DNA from: Paenibacillus sp. GSMTC-2017
GTDB lineage: Bacteria > Bacillota > Bacilli > Paenibacillales > Paenibacillaceae
Assembly: GCF_016019935.1 (NCBI RefSeq)
Contig: NZ_JAECMT010000003.1
Coordinates: 62,122 to 126,121 of the forward strand
Length of the DNA stretch: 64,000 nt
Reading direction: 5' to 3'
Part shown: positions 59,801 through 64,000 of the stretch, one piece after another
Layout of the letters: each line of letters opens with the position of its first letter
How positions within the stretch are numbered: the first letter of the stretch is position 1
The notes under the pieces: model-generated
What the model saw: the letters and a program-made list of their open reading frames with translations, nothing else
Databases searched by the model: none
What the model was told of the DNA's origin: nothing
Translations under genes and position numbers: made by a program

Positions 59801-60001
59801 AGCAAGGAAGTAGACGAACTATTAAGTCGGTTTAAGGATAGTGGTAAGCTCTCTGCCCCATCAAGAGATGAGATGGCTTTGAATATCAAATACGGCATTA
59901 TCGGGGGGAATAATGGTCAACTTCTTCCTCATAAAACACTAACAAGAGCAGAGGCAGCAGCCCTGATTGAGCGTTTCATGCAAAAAGCACAATACGATTG
60001 A
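56852..60001 (+). CDS. S-layer-anchored surface protein with DNRLRE domain, five 66-residue repeats and three SLH domains
   Basis: This exported protein of 1049 residues has a signal peptide (cleavage near AYA, about residue 30) and a DNRLRE-type domain (about 31-195, ADVLLFDGRTYDNDFDMLYVG). An Ig-like module follows (about 198-290), then five tandem 66-residue repeats (about 291-620; consensus TITFSEGTATLND and YTLVVTDAAGN). A linker and a globular domain come next (to about 860), and three SLH domains close the protein (FLDVEKHWAKASINDMA, YVDVKKTDWYYEALSIAES, FKDSGKLSAPSRDEMA). SLH domains bind pyruvylated wall polymers, so the repeat stalk faces outward. ATG 56852 follows AGGAGG by 8 nt, better than GTG 56849. 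Repeats 3 and 4 are almost identical in DNA sequence. Confidence 0.93.
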   Translation: MKSMKFFIFFTTLILGLLTLGGLPDRAYADTVSFPATADVLLFDGRTYDNDFDMLYVGIESNSAERSAIRFTLGNIPGTPTKYELFLPVYQLQDGNQLFSLNVHGSTDNNLVDNALNFPSHETSMVTVYRNQFSNNSPTIIDVTSLVHSYTDSNDRNITFVLKSNEPAGNVVSRLLIWSKENPDVANQPKLVVTYDTNSPPTGAIQINSGNTHVNSTAVNLNLSASDPNGDSIEIHFSNDNVTWSTWESFNSTKAWTLTSGDSTKTVYYQLKDSANAISSIYSDSIVLDTTNPVITGATNGGLYNRNRTITFNEGTATINGSNFTSGATVSSEGTYTLVVTDVAGNRTVSTFIIDKTAPIVSGVTNGASYNTDKTITFSDGTATLNDTAFSSGSTVSSEGVYTLVVADAAGNSATITFTINKTAPTVTGVTYGASYNTDRTITFSEGTATLNDIAFSSGATVSAEGAYTLVVTDAAGNSAIITFTINKTAPTVTGVTYGASYNTDRTITFSEGTATLNDIAFSSGATVSAEGAYTLVVTDAAGNSTTVAFTIDKTRPTVTGVVTGAPTYTAPVIITFNEGTATLNGESFLTGTTVSMTGSYALVVTDAASNVTSINFTISIASGGGEAGSMPVFDNFLDIKINNDNHQQMAKLIVTTVDGKKITNVIIDNQKLISVLNMMPNQSLVSLSVMNGSDRVIAELNGKLLETLDNKKTKFHIQTNSALYDLSASHFNIETIANKFGSDVHADDIKISFEINNVQGSEFESIRNKIGKGKIISPAVQFKLIAHYNGNSIEINNFLTFVERKVAIPDGIDHKEITTGVVVTDVGEIKPVYTRIVKENGQYYAVMYSMASGTYVLVNNEVSFLDVEKHWAKASINDMASKLIINGIDEHHFGPNRNVTRAEFVTILVRALGLQNFEKPTSYVDVKKTDWYYEALSIAESNGLLAGKTGHLIHPNEDLTRQEAVHLLSKAMKLVGMEISMTSKEVDELLSRFKDSGKLSAPSRDEMALNIKYGIIGGNNGQLLPHKTLTRAEAAALIERFMQKAQYD
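57722..58711 (+). repeat. Five tandem 198-bp coding repeats
   Basis: Units start at 57722, 57920, 58118, 58316 and 58514, each exactly 198 bp (66 codons). Units 3 and 4 share a stretch of more than 120 nearly identical bases. Units 1 and 5 are the most diverged, the usual pattern of internal expansion. Confidence 0.9.
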
Positions 60002-60013
60002 ATATAAAAAATG

Positions 60014-60062
60014 CTAAACGGCCTTAGTCCTGAACGCCATTGGACTGAGGCCGTTTAGTTTT
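60014..60062 (+). terminator. Terminator after the S-layer protein gene
   Basis: A 17-bp stem with one G-U pair (CTAAACGGCCTTAGTCC/GGACTGAGGCCGTTTAG) and an 11-nt loop is followed by TTTT. Confidence 0.9.
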
Positions 60063-60167
60063 ACCTGTAATTTTCCCGATGCGAAAAGTTCAACTTTAGA
60101 CATGAAAATATTCCCCTCATAGTCGCAGGTTTCTTTTATTTCACCCCTCTACTATTTAGGGTGCTTA

Positions 60168-60590
60168 TTAACCACGGCTCAACCTCTTTGCGCGTAATTG
60201 CTTGAATTGGAAGTAGATTGTGCAGCCGATACAATACCCGAGTATGGCAGCTAAAGCAGCGGCACCCATTATTCCAGCGACTACATAACCAACGATTGGC
60301 CAGTTAAGTAGAAAACTTAGTAAAGAAATAGTAAGAAAAGTTAAACCAAGTAGGTTATTAAAGCGTTGTAATACTATAGCCTCTGTAGAGCCATTCGCAA
60401 TAAACTTCTGTACAAACGGCTTTGCCGCTATGATGAAGAGGTTTCCTTTTGGTCCAAAAACCAAGCCAATAAGCAAAACGATGAATAGCGCTGCGATTAA
60501 CCAAGGAAGGTCAAAGATGATTGCGACAAGCAGAGAGGAGACGATTCCGACTTGATTACTTCGAACATAGGAGATAGGAATTTCTTTCAT
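60168..60590 (-). CDS. DUF4395 membrane protein
   Basis: This protein of 140 residues has four hydrophobic helices in two hairpins. A CxxC-like pair in GYCIGCTIYF near the C-terminus is the hallmark of the DUF4395 family. Members are often next to thioredoxin or rhodanese genes, and a role in thiol or sulfur chemistry has been suggested but not shown. The start ATG at 60590 follows GGAAAGGTCGGGAA. It is divergent from the polysaccharide monooxygenase gene. Confidence 0.85.
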   Translation of the reverse strand: MKEIPISYVRSNQVGIVSSLLVAIIFDLPWLIAALFIVLLIGLVFGPKGNLFIIAAKPFVQKFIANGSTEAIVLQRFNNLLGLTFLTISLLSFLLNWPIVGYVVAGIMGAAALAAILGYCIGCTIYFQFKQLRAKRLSRG

Positions 60591-60686
60591 TTTTTATTCC
60601 CGACCTTTCCGATTGGTTTATATGACCTATTATAAATTAATAGTATTGAATATACAATGAACGGATGGATGGGTTACATACTTTTA

Positions 60687-60725
60687 GAACTATTTTTTTG
60701 TATTACAAATATATATAAATAGTTC
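60687..60725. repeat. Perfect 9-bp inverted repeat in the 60591-60951 spacer
   Basis: GAACTATTT (60687-60695) and AAATAGTTC (60717-60725) are separated by a T/A-rich 21-nt loop. It may be an operator in the divergent region. The rest of the 361-nt spacer is A/T-rich, with a promoter at 60847-60875. Confidence 0.35.
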
Positions 60726-60846
60726 AAAGTGACTATACATTTTTAATAAAGAAATGCGATTGAAAGGACGATTTATAGTTTTAAAATTGGTTTCGAAATC
60801 GATATGTCCTAGTAATTTATCTGTTGCAACCATGTATTAAGAATTA

Positions 60847-60875
60847 TTTACCAATAAATTGTCCCGTGCTATACT
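60847..60875 (+). promoter_or_regulatory. Putative promoter of the polysaccharide monooxygenase gene
   Basis: TTTACC (60847-60852), a 17-nt spacer and TATACT (60870-60875) lie about 75 nt before the ATG. Confidence 0.5.
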
Positions 60876-60951
60876 CGTACCCGAAGGTAGTAATTGGAAG
60901 TATATCTAATTCTTAAAACTAAAAAAGCAATTATTGAAGGAGGAACTTTTA

Positions 60952-62172
60952 ATGATTTCACAGACAGAAGTACAGCAAAAATTTACGCAGTCTCGAAAAC
61001 TATTTATTGCAATTGGTACACTGGCATTCGCATTTTTACTATCGATCTTGTTATCCGAGAGCGCCTCTGCGCATGGATATATCGAGTCGCCTACAAGTAG
61101 GTCCTACATGTGTAAGGAGAAACTAAATGTAGAATGTGGTGCTGTGCAATATGAACCGCAAAGCTTGGAGGCTGTTGGAAACTTCCCAGCTTCTGGTCCC
61201 AAAGATGGCGAAATATCAGGTGCAGGAGTATTTAAGGAGTTGTACGAGCAATCTCAAACACGTTGGAAAAAGGTTACAATGAATGGTGGCAAAAACACAT
61301 TCTCGTGGAAGCTAACGGCTAACCACGTATCTGAGAGTTGGAGTTATTACATTACTAAAAAAGATTGGGATCCAAGTAAGCCGCTAACACGCGATTCATT
61401 GGAGCCAAAGCCGTTCTGCTTTGTTGATTACAAAGGTGCAAAACCACCTATGAACGTATCACATGAGTGTGACGTTCCTACAGATCGCAGCGGTTATCAT
61501 ATTATTTTGGGTGTATGGGAAATTGGAGATACTATTAATGCTTTCTATCAAGTTATTGATGTTAATCTCGTTAACGATGGTTCAATCCCACAGCCTGAGC
61601 CTAAGCCTCCTGTTGCACCAGCGAATCTTGTTACGACACTTCAAACTGTAAAATCAATTGTATTAAGCTGGCTGCCATCTAACTCTAATGTCGGCATTAA
61701 ACAATATGATGTATACCGTGATGGCGTTTGGTGCGGGACGACTACTCACAATACCTTCACAGACGATAAGTTGAAATCTGATACTACTTATACCTATACA
61801 GTAAAAGCAGTTGATCAGAATGGTCTAGTATCTTCATTCTCATCCCCACTAGTGGCTAGGACGCTAAAAGAAGAAGGTAACAACGGCGGAGGAAGCACAC
61901 TTCCTCTATGGGATGCTAAAACCGTTTATGTGAGTGGCAACAAGGTTCAATATAACGGCCTTGAATACGTTGCTCAGTATTGGACTCAAAATAATACGCC
62001 TGACAATTCCAGTGCTTGGAAGCTTACAAGTAGTGTAGTCGTGGAATGGAAGAGCACGAAGGCTTACCTTGGCGGCGATAAAGTAATTTATAACGGAGTA
62101 GAGTACGTGGCGCGTTGGTGGACTAGTGGCGATAAGCCAGATCAGTCTGATGTTTGGAAAAAAGCAGTTTAG
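60952..62172 (+). CDS. AA10 lytic polysaccharide monooxygenase with FN3 and two CBM5/12-like modules
   Basis: This secreted copper enzyme of 406 residues cleaves chitin or cellulose oxidatively. The signal peptide ends ESASA, so the mature protein starts with His41 (HGYIESPTSR), which forms the copper histidine brace with His125 (ANHVSESW). The AA10 domain covers about 41-205. A proline-rich linker leads to an FN3 domain (about 222-305). Two C-terminal carbohydrate-binding modules of about 45 residues follow (LPLWDAKTVYVSGNKV and VVEWKSTKAYLGGDKV, each with paired aromatic residues YW or WW). ATG 60952 follows GAAGGAGGA; the upstream TTG 60934 would overlap that site. It probably acts on chitin, judging by the binding modules. 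Confidence 0.95.
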   Translation: MISQTEVQQKFTQSRKLFIAIGTLAFAFLLSILLSESASAHGYIESPTSRSYMCKEKLNVECGAVQYEPQSLEAVGNFPASGPKDGEISGAGVFKELYEQSQTRWKKVTMNGGKNTFSWKLTANHVSESWSYYITKKDWDPSKPLTRDSLEPKPFCFVDYKGAKPPMNVSHECDVPTDRSGYHIILGVWEIGDTINAFYQVIDVNLVNDGSIPQPEPKPPVAPANLVTTLQTVKSIVLSWLPSNSNVGIKQYDVYRDGVWCGTTTHNTFTDDKLKSDTTYTYTVKAVDQNGLVSSFSSPLVARTLKEEGNNGGGSTLPLWDAKTVYVSGNKVQYNGLEYVAQYWTQNNTPDNSSAWKLTSSVVVEWKSTKAYLGGDKVIYNGVEYVARWWTSGDKPDQSDVWKKAV

Positions 62173-62211
62173 TAAGTATTACAACAGTTAACCATAACAA
62201 TGAGATTCAAA

Positions 62212-62272
62212 GCATTGACCGTCATAATTGGGGATTCGATTCAATGTAAATTCCAAGTATGACGGTTAATGC
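62212..62272. repeat. 15-bp inverted repeat between two convergent genes
   Basis: GCATTGACCGTCATA (62212-62226) pairs with TATGACGGTTAATGC (62258-62272) with one G-U, leaving a 31-nt loop. It lies between convergent genes and may end both transcripts, but neither side has a strong T-run. Confidence 0.45.
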
Positions 62273-62317
62273 AACGGTTCTCATCTTACTAGAAAATAAA
62301 TATCAGTCTTTAAGGCT

Positions 62318-64000
62318 TCACTTGTATTTTAATAATCTCATACTGTTTAGGATGACTATTAACGCGGCTCCGGTATCACTTAATACGGCTAACCAAAGGG
62401 TCAGAATGTTAGGGAATATGAGTACTAGAGCAACAAGTTTTATCAATATAGAGAACCAGATATTTTGTTTAATGATTTGTAATGTCTTTCGACTTAGTTT
62501 AATGGTGTGAGGCAACTTATCTAGATTGTCTGCCATTAAAACGATATCAGCAGTCTCCATTGCCGTATCAGTCCCCGCACCACCCATTGCAATTCCGATA
62601 TGTGCTGCCGCAAGTGCAGGAGCATCATTAATGCCATCCCCAACCATTGCCACTACATTTCCTTGAGCTTGCAAATGCTCGATTTCGTCTAATTTCTGTT
62701 CTGGTAACAAATTGGCTTTATAAGTGGATATTTTAGCTTGATTTGCAATCTTGGTAGCTGTACCTTCATTATCGCCTGTTAACATAACGGTTTGTTTGAT
62801 ACCCATTGCATGTAATTGATCAATCGTTTGCAAAGTGGTTTTGCGAATCGTATCTGATACAGCAATAACGCCGATCAGCCTCTTGTTTTTTGCTACTAGT
62901 ATCAAAGTATTCCCTTCAGCTTCAAGCTGGGCTATTTGCGAAGCGACAGTGGAAAAAGAAATGGCCATTTCTTTAAACCAGTCAACTTTTCCTGCGACAC
63001 AAACTTCACCGTTTATTGTACCTTGAATACCTTTGCCAGCTTCATTTGTAAACGATGAGCCTGCCATAGGATAAACATCTGCTCCTTCGGCATGTTTTAC
63101 AATGGCTTGAGCTATTGGATGTGTAGAATAAGATTCAAGAGTTGTTATGATTTGCAAAAGCTCCGTTTCAGTAATCCCAATGGGAAGAAGCGTAGTTACA
63201 ATAGGTTTGCCATTCGTGAGTGTTCCCGTTTTATCAAAAGCAATGACATTAAGTTGACCTGCTTTTTCCAGAATAGAGCCACCTTTAATGAGAATGCCAT
63301 GTTTAGCCCCGTTTCCGATAGCACTAACAATTGCTACTGGTGTAGAGATAACAAGTGCACAAGGGCATGCAACTACGAGTAATTCCAAACCTCTGTATAT
63401 CCAATCCATCCATGTCCCAAAACCGAGAAGAGGGGGGAATATCATTATTACGAAAGCACCAATGAATACAACGGGTGTATAGATTCGTGCAAATTTATCT
63501 ACAAAATCTTGAGTAGGTGCTTTCTTTTCTTGTGCTTCTTCAATTAATCGAATAATAGTTGAAACGGTTGTGTCTTGAACCTGCTTAGTTACTCGTACTT
63601 CTAATGTGCCATGATGATTTAATGTGCCAGCATAGACGGTATCTCCAACTTGTTTGTCAACTGGAATTGACTCGCCTGTAATTGGAGCTTGGTTTATCGT
63701 TGATTCTCCCGTCAAAATGATGCCATCCAGCGGAATTTTCTCGCCAGGTTTTACAATGATGATTGTACCTACGCGGATACGTTCCACTGCTGTACGTACT
63801 AGTTCATTTTCTTTTCTTATCCAAGCTTCAGGTGGTGCAAGATCAAGTAACTGACGAACGGAATTACGGGTTTTTTCCATAGACTTCATTTGAAGTACAT
63901 TACCCAAAGCAAATAACCAAACGACAGTTGCCCCTTCAAGCCACTCTCCAAGAATAGCCGCACCAATAACAGCTACGGACATTAGTACGTTCATATCAAG
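62318..64000 (-). CDS. Heavy-metal-translocating P-type ATPase (P1B, CadA/ZosA-like), N-terminus outside the window
   Basis: This metal pump runs off the window end. About 560 residues are visible; the N-terminal metal-binding region and first helices are missing, and the frame is open to base 64000. Present are the actuator loop INQAPITGESIPVDK, the membrane CPC metal site (VACPCALVIS), the phosphorylation site FDKTGTLTNGK, the P1B HP motif (YSTHPIAQAIV) and the hinge MVGDGINDAPALAAA. The overall pattern fits Zn/Cd/Pb or related divalent-metal exporters rather than copper pumps, since no Cu-type YN/MxxSS pattern is seen in the last helices. The exact metal is not determined. Confidence 0.93.
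   Translation of the reverse strand, partial: LDMNVLMSVAVIGAAILGEWLEGATVVWLFALGNVLQMKSMEKTRNSVRQLLDLAPPEAWIRKENELVRTAVERIRVGTIIIVKPGEKIPLDGIILTGESTINQAPITGESIPVDKQVGDTVYAGTLNHHGTLEVRVTKQVQDTTVSTIIRLIEEAQEKKAPTQDFVDKFARIYTPVVFIGAFVIMIFPPLLGFGTWMDWIYRGLELLVVACPCALVISTPVAIVSAIGNGAKHGILIKGGSILEKAGQLNVIAFDKTGTLTNGKPIVTTLLPIGITETELLQIITTLESYSTHPIAQAIVKHAEGADVYPMAGSSFTNEAGKGIQGTINGEVCVAGKVDWFKEMAISFSTVASQIAQLEAEGNTLILVAKNKRLIGVIAVSDTIRKTTLQTIDQLHAMGIKQTVMLTGDNEGTATKIANQAKISTYKANLLPEQKLDEIEHLQAQGNVVAMVGDGINDAPALAAAHIGIAMGGAGTDTAMETADIVLMADNLDKLPHTIKLSRKTLQIIKQNIWFSILIKLVALVLIFPNILTLWLAVLSDTGAALIVILNSMRLLKYK

Noticed and set aside
62212-62272. Terminal inverted repeats of a small mobile element
   Set aside because: The two arms are only 31 nt apart, there is no flanking target duplication and no transposase. 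An RNA hairpin between convergent genes is more likely.

Overview
The window looks like chromosomal DNA of an endospore-forming, low-to-moderate G+C Firmicute of the Paenibacillaceae type (Paenibacillus or a close relative). Supporting signs are strong AGGAGG-type ribosome binding sites, frequent GTG/TTG starts, many U-tailed hairpin terminators, an S-layer-homology surface protein, a spore-coat transglutaminase (tgl), a YdjO-type cold protein, an Sfp-type phosphopantetheinyl transferase and a chitin-active AA10 enzyme with CBM5/12-like modules. I see no rRNA, tRNA, CRISPR array, insertion sequence or phage genes.

Region 1 (1-20277) is the downstream part of a nonribosomal peptide (probably hybrid peptide/polyketide) gene cluster, all on the + strand and tightly packed. 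A giant NRPS, cut by the window start, carries the end of one A-T unit, then three near-duplicate C-A-T modules whose predicted A-domain codes are identical and glycine-like, and it ends in a free C domain. It is followed by a BtrH-like Cys/His/Asp protein, a type II thioesterase, a small NRPS in which an A-T core is flanked by two C-terminal half-C domains without HHxxxDG, a FenF/ItuD-type stand-alone acyltransferase, an M20 metallopeptidase and an Sfp-type activator. No TE or reductase release domain is visible, so the release step is open.

Region 2 (20278-31965) holds a membrane protein, a hybrid histidine kinase with two kinase cores (the first with a degenerate ATPase) and its REC-BTAD response regulator. 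Next come a cold-shock gene with a switch-like leader and a YdjO-type gene. Then there are two tandem DUF418 membrane proteins, divergent from an OmpR-type two-component system.

Region 3 (31966-35785) is a sulfane-sulfur/persulfide detoxification regulon: a TauE exporter, a TusA-rhodanese protein, a rhodanese-persulfide dioxygenase, a CstR-type regulator and a DsrE-like protein. Four copies of an ATACCC-N4-GGGTAT-type operator lie in front of its transcription units.

Region 4 (35786-44342) has uridine kinase, a coiled-coil/AIM24 pair, a CHRD protein with an apparent frameshift, an aldo/keto reductase, and a two-component system followed by a LanFEG/BcrAB-like peptide-resistance ABC transporter.

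Region 5 (44343-56494) has a lipoprotein, a ribose-type sugar ABC importer, an RDD protein, and hflX preceded by a long leader with promoter, a 12-codon uORF, a competing hairpin and a terminator. After these come assorted secreted and membrane proteins, an AraC regulator, an SRPBCC protein, a HAD phosphatase and tgl.

Region 6 (56495-64000) encodes an S-layer-anchored repeat protein, a DUF4395 protein, the AA10 polysaccharide monooxygenase and a metal P-type ATPase cut by the window end.

The observations most worth following are the hflX attenuator, the three-arm csp leader, the odd NRPS release architecture, and the four-site CstR regulon.
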